Shown piece after piece: positions 56,379-63,782 of a stretch of 64,000 nt of DNA (position 1 is the first letter of the stretch; every line of letters begins with the position of its first letter). The stretch is from the IMG/VR virus record IMGVR_UViG_3300031595_000166, positions 1-64,000 of that record. One strand, written 5' to 3'. Made by a program: the position numbers and the translations under genes. The notes under the pieces are model-generated. The model was not told the DNA's origin, ran no database searches, and saw only the letters and a program-made list of their open reading frames with translations. Origin of the DNA: a virus.

Positions 56379-57377
56379 TTAGGCGGATTTTTGTTCGTAA
56401 ATTGGCATTACATTGACTGCTACTTCTTGAATAATGAACTCGCCCGCCTTATACTTTACCAACGCGTGCTCCAACGATGTCTGATATGAATCAAAAAACG
56501 ATTTGATTTCATTACCAGAAACAATAGCATATCGACCTTTCAGAAACTTATTCATTAGCATATCAGGAAGCGCCTTTTGAAAAACTTCATAGTTCGCTTG
56601 CTGTTGAGCATTAGAAAAAGAATACTTAGGAGTCTTCTTTACTTGTGCCGAGTCTTCTCTTGCTGGCTCACGAACAAAATCCTGACCAGCCTTTACCCAT
56701 TCAGCAAACTCATTACTATCACCATACTTGATGAGGTCTTTTGGATTAGAAACAACCGTAGGGCGAGACATTTGTAATGAAACACTTTCATTATTCTTAC
56801 TACTAAGATCTGCTTCCGTAAATGCCGGTGCATCTTTGATATCGCAAGTAATAGAACCAGTACAAGAACCTGTAAGATCTTTTTGAGTAGAAACTCTTGG
56901 ATACATACGATCAACAATCTCTGTCATAATTTGAACATGAGTTTTACCACGAGTATCGATTTGACGAGGCTTATCGGCATTTGCAATCCATTGCTTAGCA
57001 GCCTTGGCAACACGAGCGGGGATATGATACGCCCATTTGTTTTTATACTGTCGTTCAAGATATCCTTTACTCAGACACGAGACTTCTTCAAAACGAGCAA
57101 GAATATCATTCATAATCATTCGACTAATAACATGACCGGATTCTGGCATCTTCTCAACAAACATAATAGCAGGACTATCCTGCAAACGACCTTCTGCAAT
57201 CTTTCGTCCAAGCGCTTTCTTGAACTCATCTTTGGGATGCATTGTTGCAATGCTGTATTTGATTACATTGCCAGCACGATCAAGCGATGTCATAAGACAA
57301 GCGATAGGATCGCCGCGCTTTTGACCTTGCCGTGGAATGGACCGAAGATAGTATGTGCGAGTGTTGTGAGTATTCAT
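56379..57377 (-). CDS. Hypothetical protein
   Basis: 332 residues from the ATG at 57377 (ATGA overlap with the upstream stop). N-terminal beta-rich domain (T-Y-Y-L-R-S-I-P-R-Q-G-Q-K-R-G-D-P-I), a helical middle with K-A-A-K-Q-W-I-A-N-A, a linker with two Cys (C-T-G-S-I-T-C) and an alpha/beta end. No known family. Confidence 0.6.
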   Translation of the reverse strand: MNTHNTRTYYLRSIPRQGQKRGDPIACLMTSLDRAGNVIKYSIATMHPKDEFKKALGRKIAEGRLQDSPAIMFVEKMPESGHVISRMIMNDILARFEEVSCLSKGYLERQYKNKWAYHIPARVAKAAKQWIANADKPRQIDTRGKTHVQIMTEIVDRMYPRVSTQKDLTGSCTGSITCDIKDAPAFTEADLSSKNNESVSLQMSRPTVVSNPKDLIKYGDSNEFAEWVKAGQDFVREPAREDSAQVKKTPKYSFSNAQQQANYEVFQKALPDMLMNKFLKGRYAIVSGNEIKSFFDSYQTSLEHALVKYKAGEFIIQEVAVNVMPIYEQKSA

Positions 57378-57703
57378 TTGCTTTTTTTGCCTTTGTTGAA
57401 CCAAGTTTCCATTACATCTGCTAACCAAGATACATCAATGTCAGTGTCGCCGGTGTTTCTGACTTCTTCTAATGCTTCTTTCTTGAAGTCTATTGCTTGT
57501 TCTGTATCAGAACTAATTACACAATCTACCATTATCGTTTCGAGAATTGCTTGTCGTATTAGTCTTACTTGATCTTTGGCATATGTATGAACTGATGAGA
57601 CATCAATAACCCACTTACCAATCATCATAGATGTTGATCCACTTGGATTAGTTTTTGTTTTTACGACTTTGGTAATGTATGCTTTGGCTTCTTTTGGTGT
57701 CAT
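57374..57703 (-). CDS. Hypothetical protein
   Basis: 109 residues: P-K-E-A-K-A-Y-I-T-K-V-V-K, G-K-W-V-I-D-V-S-S-V-H, a helical middle and W-F-N-K-G-K-K-S-K at the end. Not recognised. The tRNA-like gene lies 17 nt upstream. Confidence 0.55.
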   Translation of the reverse strand: MTPKEAKAYITKVVKTKTNPSGSTSMMIGKWVIDVSSVHTYAKDQVRLIRQAILETIMVDCVISSDTEQAIDFKKEALEEVRNTGDTDIDVSWLADVMETWFNKGKKSK

Positions 57704-57720
57704 AATAATTTCCTAATTAG

Positions 57721-57822
57721 GTTCTTGTGCTGGATTCGAACACAGCATTTCTTATCGAAAGAGATATCGCTTTGATGTCTCATGATTTCGGCAAGCGTCC
57801 TCCCGGTTAGACGACCAAGAAC
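57721..57822 (-). ncRNA. tRNA-like RNA with an abnormal central arm
   Basis: 102 nt. Acceptor GTTCTTG/CAAGAAC (7 bp), D arm CGTC/GACG with a 10-nt GG-containing loop and T-like arm TGCTG/CAGCA around TTCGAAT are all clear. The 48 nt between D and T arms contain no 5-bp/7-nt anticodon arm; instead GAGACATC/GATATCTC (one mismatch, AAAGC loop) and TTTC/GAAA hairpins. The predicted transcription start is the first acceptor base. It may be a non-decoding relative of the array at 51.3 kb or a rearranged tRNA. Confidence 0.6.
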
Positions 57823-57828
57823 ACTTCC

Positions 57829-57857
57829 AATATAAGCACTGACTAACGACTTGTCAA
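57829..57857 (-). promoter_or_regulatory. Sigma70-type promoter of the tRNA-like gene
   Basis: -35 TTGACA (57852-57857, preceded by C), 17-nt spacer, -10 TATATT (57829-57834). The position 6 nt after the -10 box is 57822, the first base of the acceptor stem. A strong hairpin (GTTGGAACGCAA with TTGCATTCCCAAC) between this promoter and the 57950 stop may end the upstream transcript. Confidence 0.7.
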
Positions 57858-57949
57858 GGTGTAAGTTGATGTAGGCTTTTGGGGTATGCCCGCCTACGGA
57901 GACACTCGTTGGGAATGCAACATTTCATTGCGTTCCAACCCCGTAAATC

Positions 57950-58411
57950 TTAGAGAACGATCGTGTCAGCAGTCTTCTTCGTTTTGAGTGCGTTATACTT
58001 TTCGATAGTTGCCGGCGTAGAGTTTCGGACACCTCCGCCCGCACCCTTAAAAATAATGTATTTACCGGCTTCACCACCAGTTGATTCAAACAACTTACTC
58101 TCAGCGCGAATATAAGTCTTGATGTTTTCAAGCATCTTCGTTTCCTTGCCGGACGCAACGGTCATAGACCCGAACGCCTTCAATGCAAGGCTATTCAGAT
58201 CAATCAACTTGCTTTCTGCATTTGGCATACGAGCAAAAACGCTTTCAACTGCCTCGGCAATGCCAGCAGTATCCTCAACGGTTGAAGCAAGATACGCAAC
58301 AAGTTCTGCACGAAGCATTGTCATCGTTGCATCAACATTGACAACACCATTCTCAACAAGCAACTCAACCTTGTTCCACTTCACGCCCGATCCAACATTC
58401 TCATTCGCCAT
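57950..58411 (-). CDS. Hypothetical protein
   Basis: 153 residues, less AT-rich than its neighbours. Helical N-terminal two thirds (Ala/Val/Leu-rich, A-E-L-V-A-Y-L-A-S-T-V-E-D) and a Gly-rich loop K-G-A-G-G-G-V-R-N near the end. Composition resembles an abundant structural or DNA-binding protein, but no family is recognised. Confidence 0.6.
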   Translation of the reverse strand: MANENVGSGVKWNKVELLVENGVVNVDATMTMLRAELVAYLASTVEDTAGIAEAVESVFARMPNAESKLIDLNSLALKAFGSMTVASGKETKMLENIKTYIRAESKLFESTGGEAGKYIIFKGAGGGVRNSTPATIEKYNALKTKKTADTIVL

Positions 58412-58513
58412 AGGAATACCCAGCCTTTCTTAGTTTTGTTTTTGGCTTACCGCCACCTGACTCAACTAACCTAACCAGCGTCCCGAAACCCGCAAGAGGG
58501 TGAGGCAACTTTT

Positions 58514-58699
58514 TTAGCGTAGCAATTGCTGTGCCCGTCTACGCCACTTGCATCGAAGACTACTTAGATCATTCAGCGCTTCGCATACTGCTTGCTGCTC
58601 AATAGCCAGATCCTTATGACCTGAAAGATCACATGTGATTCGATAGGTCATCACACCAACCCCTAAGTAATGATACCAAGTTGAACATTCACATGACAT
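58514..58699 (-). CDS. Hypothetical small Cys-containing protein
   Basis: 61 residues: S-C-E-C-S-T-W, Y-R-I-T-C-D-L-S-G-H, and a basic end C-K-W-R-R-R-A-Q-Q-L-L-R. Internal ATG (M-T-Y-R-I) is an alternative start. Uncertain. Confidence 0.45.
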   Translation of the reverse strand: MSCECSTWYHYLGVGVMTYRITCDLSGHKDLAIEQQAVCEALNDLSSLRCKWRRRAQQLLR

Positions 58700-58711
58700 T
58701 ATAGTATTCTT

Positions 58712-59122
58712 TCATATCAGCAACAAAAACTTTTGCAAGTTTTCTTTTCCATAGATGTGTTTGTTATCAAGTTGAGGAATGTATTTACCATTGATACAGT
58801 ATTCAGTTCCTCCATCAACAAGCTCAATGGCAGGTCCGTCTTCTCGATGAAGTTCGCCATTGAGATACCAAGATTTGTATCCATTAGCATATTCAACAGC
58901 AGGTCCGTCTTCCCGATGACGATTGCCATTGAGAAACCAATGTTTGGTTCCATTAGCATACTCAATAGCAGGACCGTCTTTCCGATGACGTTTGCCATTG
59001 AGATACCAACATTTGTCTCCATTAGTATACTCAATAGCAGGTCCATCTTCTCGATGGTATTTGTTATTGAGATACCAGCGTTTGGTTCCATCAGCACTGA
59101 CTTTACATTCAGGCTTATTCAT
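58712..59122 (-). CDS. HREDGPA-repeat protein (4 repeats) with FLLLI tail
   Basis: 136 residues. Four 23-residue units of the type G-x-K-x-W-Y-L-N-G-K-x-H-R-E-D-G-P-A, MORN-like beta hairpins, then Y-C-I-N-G-K-Y-I-P-Q-L-D-N-K, I-Y-G-K-E-N-L-Q-K-F-L-L-L-I. Proteins with this repeat are common in large phages and some bacteria; function unknown. First of three head-to-tail copies joined by ATGA overlaps. Confidence 0.75.
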   Translation of the reverse strand: MNKPECKVSADGTKRWYLNNKYHREDGPAIEYTNGDKCWYLNGKRHRKDGPAIEYANGTKHWFLNGNRHREDGPAVEYANGYKSWYLNGELHREDGPAIELVDGGTEYCINGKYIPQLDNKHIYGKENLQKFLLLI

Positions 59123-60215
59123 ATCAGGAGTAAAAACTTTTGCAAGTTTTCTTTTCCATAGATTCGTTTGTTATCAAGTTGTGGAATGTGTTTATCATTG
59201 ATATAGTATCGAGTTTCTCCATCAGCATACTCAACAGCAGGACCATCTTCTCGATGAAGTTCGCCATTGAGATACCAATATTTGTCTCCATTAGAATACT
59301 CAATAGCAGGACCATCTTCTCGATGAAGTTCGCCATTGAGATACCAATATTTGTCTCCATTAGAATACTCAATAGCAGGCATCGTCAATCCAGTTTCTGG
59401 ATTGATTCCTTCCCGATGATATTTGCCATTGAGACACCAGTATTTGTCTCCATTAGCATCCTCAATAGCAGGACCATCTTCTCGATGAAGTTTGCCATTG
59501 AGATACCAAGATTTGCCTCCATCAGCAAACTCAACAGCAGGTCCGTCTTCTCGATGACGATTGTCATTGAGATACCAGCGTTTGGTTCCATCAGCACCGA
59601 CTTTACATTCAGGCTTATTCATATCAGGAGTAAAAACTTTTGCAAGTTTTCTTTTCCATAGATATGTTTGTTATCTAATTGTGGAATGTGTTTGCCATTG
59701 ATCCAGTAGTAAGTTCTACCATCAGCATACTCAATAGCAGGTCCGTCTTCCCGATGATATTTGTCATTGAGATACCAAAATTTGTTTCCATTAGCAAACT
59801 CAACAGCAGGTCCATCTTCTCGATGACATTTGCCATTGAGATACCATTCTTTGTCTCCATTAGCAAACTCAACAGCAGGTCCATCTTCTCGATGACATTT
59901 GCCATTGGAATACCATTCTTTGCCTCCATTAGCATACTCAATAGCAGGTCCATCTTCTCGATGCCATTTGCCATTGAGATACCATTCTTTGTCTCCATTA
60001 GCATGCTCAACAGCAGGTCCGTTTTCACGATGAAGCCTGTCATTGAGATACCAGCGTTTGTCTCCATTAGCAAACTCAACAGCAGGTCCATCTTCTCGAT
60101 GCCATTTGCCATTGAGATACCATTCTTTGTCTCCATTAGCATGCTCAACAGCAGATCTGTCTTCTCGATGAAGTTTGTCATTGAGATACCAAGATTTGTC
60201 TCCATCAGCACCGAC
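58790..60215. repeat. Coding tandem repeats of 69 bp in three genes
   Basis: About 16 copies of a 69-bp unit, recognisable on the plus strand by TCTTCTCGATG and GCCATTGAGATACCA, encode the HREDGPA repeats. Further copies lie at 61199-61753 and 62266-62676. High similarity within genes suggests ongoing slippage or unequal recombination. Confidence 0.8.
59119..59622 (-). CDS. HREDGPA-repeat protein (5 repeats) with FLLLI tail
   Basis: 167 residues; five repeats, the third carrying an 8-residue insertion (I-N-P-E-T-G-L-T). Same Q-L-D-N-K, I-Y-G-K-E-N-L-Q-K-F-L-L-L-I end. Nearly identical first residues (M-N-K-P-E-C-K-V) to its two neighbours show recent duplication with change in repeat number. 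Confidence 0.75.
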   Translation of the reverse strand: MNKPECKVGADGTKRWYLNDNRHREDGPAVEFADGGKSWYLNGKLHREDGPAIEDANGDKYWCLNGKYHREGINPETGLTMPAIEYSNGDKYWYLNGELHREDGPAIEYSNGDKYWYLNGELHREDGPAVEYADGETRYYINDKHIPQLDNKRIYGKENLQKFLLLI

Positions 60216-60236
60216 TTTACATTCAGGTTTATTCAT
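59619..60236 (-). CDS. HREDGPA-repeat protein (7 repeats) with FLLLI tail
   Basis: 205 residues, the longest copy, with seven repeats. Adjacent units are almost the same at DNA level (W-Y-L-N-G-K-W-H-R-E-D and W-Y-L-N-G-K-C-H-R-E-D pairs), so repeats expand by tandem duplication. Same head and tail as 58712 and 59119. Confidence 0.75.
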   Translation of the reverse strand: MNKPECKVGADGDKSWYLNDKLHREDRSAVEHANGDKEWYLNGKWHREDGPAVEFANGDKRWYLNDRLHRENGPAVEHANGDKEWYLNGKWHREDGPAIEYANGGKEWYSNGKCHREDGPAVEFANGDKEWYLNGKCHREDGPAVEFANGNKFWYLNDKYHREDGPAIEYADGRTYYWINGKHIPQLDNKHIYGKENLQKFLLLI

Positions 60237-60240
60237 ATAA

Positions 60241-60552
60241 CTAACAACGAGGGAAGTGTGGATGTTTCTGCCAATCAGTCAATAGTTCATTTGCTCTTTT
60301 CTCTGCATAATCAAGTCTTTTCACAACGCTTACGAATGCAGCGAAGTCTTTCCTTGGCATACAATATCTTGAATGCGCCGGGACAAAATCATCATTGTCA
60401 ATTTGAGTTGTATCATAGAACGATACATCTTCATGACCAAGATATGATATGCTGAACTTGTGTTTCAAGAATAGCTTCTGTAATGCTTCAAGTTCTTTTT
60501 GATCTTCGCCATGTTCAAGTCTTGGGGTTGTTGCTACTTTAATGTATACCAT
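60241..60552 (-). CDS. Hypothetical protein
   Basis: 103 residues from the ATG at 60552 (M-V-Y-I-K-V-A-T-T-P); the longer frame overlaps the upstream gene. Beta-rich start, F-S-I-S-Y-L-G-H-E-D-V-S-F-Y, D-F-A-A-F-V-S-V-V-K and a helical end. Not recognised. Confidence 0.55.
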   Translation of the reverse strand: MVYIKVATTPRLEHGEDQKELEALQKLFLKHKFSISYLGHEDVSFYDTTQIDNDDFVPAHSRYCMPRKDFAAFVSVVKRLDYAEKRANELLTDWQKHPHFPRC

Positions 60553-61193
60553 TTGTTTTCCTTTTTGAATCGTTTGTCTTGCAATGCTCTGCGCACCGCT
60601 GAATATGAACAATTTACTCCTGTATTGAATACAATATAGTGAATATCACTTGCTGTCAAGTTATTATGATCTGCGTAATATCCTACAACATTTGCCACAA
60701 TATCCTTCATCGTTGCAATCTTCAACGAAAGATCAATAGGCTTTCTTTGCGTTCTTACTGTAATCTCTTTGTTATCTGCTGTAAATGCTTTTCTAATCTG
60801 ATATGTCCCAATGCTAACTCTCTCGAACATATAGTAGTTATTAGACAGGGCGTGCTGGACATTGCTATACTTATGATATATGCTATTGCTTTTCCATCCA
60901 AGCCCTTCAAGTTTTGTAATGATATCAACAATATGCATTGGACTTGAAGCAGAAAGAACTTGGAAAATCAATGATGATACTGACTTGGTATTGATTTTCT
61001 TTGGCTCAACCTTGCGAATATCTTTTGCTTGGCGAAGCCTCTTTTCTTGACGAGCAAAACTCAATGCAAGTTTTCTAATATCTGATAGTTTTACTTTCTT
61101 GCTTTTCTTTTTTACTGGAACATTACCCCAATAGAAGACTGGTTCTTCTTCTACCTCAATATTCATGGAATTGTAATGTTTTTGCCAGTTCAT
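60534..61193 (-). CDS. Protein with two winged-helix-like domains
   Basis: 219 residues. After a basic linker, residues 70-135 (S-L-I-F-Q-V-L-S-A-S-S-P-M-H-I-V-D-I-I-T-K-L ... Y-Q-I) and 155-219 (T-A-S-D-I-H-Y-I-V-F-N ... V-R-R-A-L-Q-D-K-R-F) each show a helix-turn-helix plus wing. The first resembles HARE-type/HB1 winged helices. Likely a DNA-binding regulator. Confidence 0.55.
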   Translation of the reverse strand: MNWQKHYNSMNIEVEEEPVFYWGNVPVKKKSKKVKLSDIRKLALSFARQEKRLRQAKDIRKVEPKKINTKSVSSLIFQVLSASSPMHIVDIITKLEGLGWKSNSIYHKYSNVQHALSNNYYMFERVSIGTYQIRKAFTADNKEITVRTQRKPIDLSLKIATMKDIVANVVGYYADHNNLTASDIHYIVFNTGVNCSYSAVRRALQDKRFKKENKWYTLK

Positions 61194-61198
61194 TTTTT

Positions 61199-61753
61199 TT
61201 ATACTAATAGCAATAATTTTGATAGATTGTTTTTCCCGTAAATATTCTTGTCGTCCAACGACTCAATATGATTGCCATTGATCCAGTATCGAGTTTCTCC
61301 ATTAGCAAACTCAGTAGCAGGTCCGTCTTCTCGATGACGTTTGCCATTGAGATACCAGCATTTGATTCCATCAGCACACTCAATAGCAGGTCCATCTTTC
61401 CGATGATGTTTGCCATTGAGATACCAATATTTGTCTCCATTAGCATACTCAATAGCAGGTCCGTCTTCCCGATGACGTTTGTCATTGAGAAACCAGCATT
61501 TGATTCCATTAGCATACTCAATAGCAGGTCCGTCTTCCCGATGACGTTTGTCATTGAGATACCAATGTTTGCTTCCATTAGCATCCTCAATAGCAGGACC
61601 ATCTTCTCGATGAAGTTTGCCATTGAGATACCAAGATTTATTTCCATTAGCATACTCAACAGCAGGTCCGTCTTCTCGATGAAGTTTGCCATGAAGATAC
61701 CAGCGTTTGGTTCCACTGCTATTGTCAATTATGCATTCAGGCAGTACAATCAT
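61199..61753 (-). CDS. HREDGPA-repeat protein (6 repeats) with LLLLV tail
   Basis: 184 residues; starts M-I-V-L-P-E-C-I-I-D, unlike the M-N-K-P-E-C copies, with six repeats and the end S-L-D-D-K, I-Y-G-K-N-N-L-S-K-L-L-L-L-V. Separated from the other copies by the winged-helix gene. Confidence 0.75.
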   Translation of the reverse strand: MIVLPECIIDNSSGTKRWYLHGKLHREDGPAVEYANGNKSWYLNGKLHREDGPAIEDANGSKHWYLNDKRHREDGPAIEYANGIKCWFLNDKRHREDGPAIEYANGDKYWYLNGKHHRKDGPAIECADGIKCWYLNGKRHREDGPATEFANGETRYWINGNHIESLDDKNIYGKNNLSKLLLLV

Positions 61754-62061
61754 TTTTCAACTCTGAGATTCTTTCCATACTTCTGATTACAAGATTTGAT
61801 CCAAGCGTTCAATAATGCTTCCATGCTTTTTGGATCTCCGCTTGCGGAACGAAAAGATATTCCAACATGATAGGAAACGCTCCAAGGAAAAACTTCACCA
61901 ATCCAAGATTTGTTCTTATTATCCAACAAGAATGCATCCAATTTTGCCATCGCTTCATCTTGAAGCGAATTATTCTCATATACCTGAATAACAATATCGA
62001 ACAATGCTGCACCAGCACGACGAATTGTAATACAGATATCGTTAGACGAGTGTTGTGCCAT
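61750..62061 (-). CDS. Hypothetical protein
   Basis: 103 residues from the ATG at 62061. R-R-A-G-A-A-L-F-D-I-V-I-Q-V-Y-E-N-N-S-L resembles the W-x-A-I-x-x-V-Y-E-x-R-N-L block of the DTDF family, but the rest does not. Ends K-Y-G-K-N-L-R-V-E-K. Confidence 0.55.
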   Translation of the reverse strand: MAQHSSNDICITIRRAGAALFDIVIQVYENNSLQDEAMAKLDAFLLDNKNKSWIGEVFPWSVSYHVGISFRSASGDPKSMEALLNAWIKSCNQKYGKNLRVEK

Positions 62062-62269
62062 CGTAATACCCACTTAGCGCATCGAACACAATTTTTTGCT
62101 TATCCTTATCGACCCACTTCAAACCATCGAATGTTTTGATATATACGACAACATCATTCAACAATTCAATGACATCGCCAGTGTTATACATAACACGCCT
62201 AACATTTGAATTGATGCAGATTAGTTCTGATGCGCCGTTGTCATAATGACGAATAATGTATTCTTTCAT
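62042..62269 (-). CDS. Hypothetical small protein
   Basis: 75 residues, beta-rich (Y-I-I-R-H-Y-D-N-G-A, V-I-E-L-L-N-D-V-V-V-Y-I). Overlaps neighbours at both ends. Not recognised. Confidence 0.55.
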   Translation of the reverse strand: MKEYIIRHYDNGASELICINSNVRRVMYNTGDVIELLNDVVVYIKTFDGLKWVDKDKQKIVFDALSGYYDGTTLV

Positions 62270-62676
62270 ATCAGCAACAAAAACTTTTGCAAGCTTTCTT
62301 TTCCATAGATTCGTTTGTTATCGAGTTGTGGGATGCGTTTATCATCGATCCAGTATCGAGTTTCTCCATCAGCATACTCAACAGCAGGACCATCTTCTCG
62401 ATGAAGTTTGCCATTAAGATACCAAGATTTGTCTCCATTAGCATTCTCAATGGCAGGTCCGTCTTCCCGATGACGATTGTTATTGAGATACCACCATTTG
62501 CTTCCATTAGCATCCTCAATAGCAGGTCCGTCTTCTCGATGAAGTTTGCCATTAAGATACCAAGATTTATTTCCATTAGCATACTCAATAGCAGGTCCAT
62601 CTTCTCGATGCCATTTGCCATTGAGATACCAGCGCTTGGTTCCATTAGCATCAATGCTACATTCAGGCTGGCTCAT
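62266..62676 (-). CDS. HREDGPA-repeat protein (4 repeats) with FLLLI tail
   Basis: 136 residues, starting M-S-Q-P-E-C-S-I, four repeats and the Q-L-D-N-K, I-Y-G-K-E-S-L-Q-K-F-L-L-L-I end. Overlaps the cREC gene stop by 4 nt. Confidence 0.75.
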   Translation of the reverse strand: MSQPECSIDANGTKRWYLNGKWHREDGPAIEYANGNKSWYLNGKLHREDGPAIEDANGSKWWYLNNNRHREDGPAIENANGDKSWYLNGKLHREDGPAVEYADGETRYWIDDKRIPQLDNKRIYGKESLQKFLLLI

Positions 62677-63083
62677 TCCATGCTCAGCTCTCGAATAACT
62701 CTTTTCAGCATATCGCCAGAAAAATTATCCATTTTGGTATGAAGACCAACGCTATTCAGCTTATCCATCATATACTTTGCACCATATGGATTGTATGAAT
62801 GAACGATTGCACGATGGAACCATTTCTCTTCCGGCACATGATGAATCATATAATCAACGAAGTATGCTCCGTGATACTCAGTCTTACGACCATCAGGCTC
62901 TTCACGAATATCATCAAGATCATGATCGAGTAATGCAAGACCAATTGGTTTGGTAAAATTAGAAACGATATCAATACCTTCTTCAACATTGAAGGCGTGT
63001 AATGTATCGTGCCCAGCAGACGAAAGATACTTCTCTGCCAACTCGTGTCTAATGTCTTGATCATCGAGGAATAGGATATACAT
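62673..63083 (-). CDS. Cyclic-phosphate-type receiver (cREC) domain protein
   Basis: 136 residues. F-L-D-D at 5-8 and L-L-D-H-D-L-D-D at 51-58, followed by a D-G-R-K-T-E loop, are typical of the stand-alone receiver-like cREC domain. Known cREC proteins are linked to RNA-repair or cyclic-phosphate processing. No output domain is attached. With tRNA-like RNAs nearby a role in RNA end metabolism is possible, as inference. Confidence 0.7.
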   Translation of the reverse strand: MYILFLDDQDIRHELAEKYLSSAGHDTLHAFNVEEGIDIVSNFTKPIGLALLDHDLDDIREEPDGRKTEYHGAYFVDYMIHHVPEEKWFHRAIVHSYNPYGAKYMMDKLNSVGLHTKMDNFSGDMLKRVIRELSME

Positions 63084-63221
63084 CTACTTCAATTTCCTTA
63101 GAAAGGCAACTAAATCATCCCAGTCTTTTTGACGTTTTTTCATTCGTCTAACAATAAAAAAAACACAAGCGAATGCAATAATAATTACAATCCAAAAAAT
63201 CAAAAAGAATAGATCAATCAA
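63084..63221 (-). CDS. 45-residue membrane peptide (TTG start)
   Basis: Likely TTG start at 63221 overlapping the upstream stop. L-F-F-L-I-F-W-I-V-I-I-I-A-F-A-C-V-F-F-I-V, then a basic R-R-M-K-K-R-Q-K and amphipathic helix. Single span with a cytoplasmic basic tail. Confidence 0.5.
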   Translation of the reverse strand: MIDLFFLIFWIVIIIAFACVFFIVRRMKKRQKDWDDLVAFLRKLK

Positions 63222-63480
63222 TCGAAACAACTTTCTTCTTGACTGTTCTCTTTTTAGGCTTCTCTACTTTTTTCGGTTCTTCCTTATTTGGAATGCCAAG
63301 ACGGACATTCAGTTCCTTATAGAACTCTTTCTTTGACCAACCGTATGCCGCAAAATATGAATCAATGGCTTCGGTAAATGCAATATGCTTTATCGCACCG
63401 GACTCATATTTCCTACAATTCTTATTCAGACAATCAACAAGTTGATTGAATTGTTCTTCCGAACCTCTACCATTAGCCAT
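63214..63480 (-). CDS. Hypothetical protein with basic C terminus
   Basis: 88 residues from the ATG at 63480. Helical body with A-Y-G-W-S-K-K-E-F-Y-K-E-L, then a Lys/Pro-rich tail (K-K-R-T-V-K-K-K). Likely nucleic-acid contacting. Confidence 0.55.
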   Translation of the reverse strand: MANGRGSEEQFNQLVDCLNKNCRKYESGAIKHIAFTEAIDSYFAAYGWSKKEFYKELNVRLGIPNKEEPKKVEKPKKRTVKKKVVSID

Positions 63481-63482
63481 TA

Positions 63483-63647
63483 TCAATTCTCCAATGGAAT
63501 ACGAAACTTCCTTAACATCTTACCACGACGGGGCTTTCGTTGTGGTTCGTCATCAAAATACTCGTCGTATTCAAGTTCAATATCTTCTTGCTGAGGTTGA
63601 AGATCCATTTGCTCGTTATTGATTTGATTCTGCTTATTAGGAGACAT
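63483..63647 (-). CDS. Hypothetical acidic-basic small protein
   Basis: 54 residues, ATG at 63647. Gln/Asn-rich start, acidic middle E-D-I-E-L-E-Y-D-E-Y-F-D-D-E, basic end R-K-P-R-R-G-K-M-L-R-K-F-R. Two bases separate it from the next ATG. AAGGAAA lies well upstream of the start. Confidence 0.5.
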   Translation of the reverse strand: MSPNKQNQINNEQMDLQPQQEDIELEYDEYFDDEPQRKPRRGKMLRKFRIPLEN

Positions 63648-63782
63648 GGTTAAATTTGATTTCCTTTTGTTAGATTATGATGTTAGAAAAATTGAACTAA
63701 TACAATTTGTCCAAGGTGAAGTTTTATTACGCTTGCTAATCTCTATTGAGATTCTACTGCCATACGAGTAGATAGTTCCGGA

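Noticed and set aside
57721-57822. Ordinary tRNA-Gln or tRNA-Glu
   Set aside because: The D arm looks similar to those tRNAs, but no 17-nt window between D and T arms gives a 5-bp stem with a 7-nt loop and U33.
58790-60215. CRISPR-like array suggested by regularly spaced DNA repeats
   Set aside because: Units are 69 bp, contiguous, in frame and encode a protein repeat; there are no unique spacers.
58717-60455. Long open frames on the plus strand and second minus frame across the HREDGPA genes
   Set aside because: They are periodic shadows of the 69-bp coding repeats; the frame with ATGA-coupled starts and shared heads and tails is the real one.
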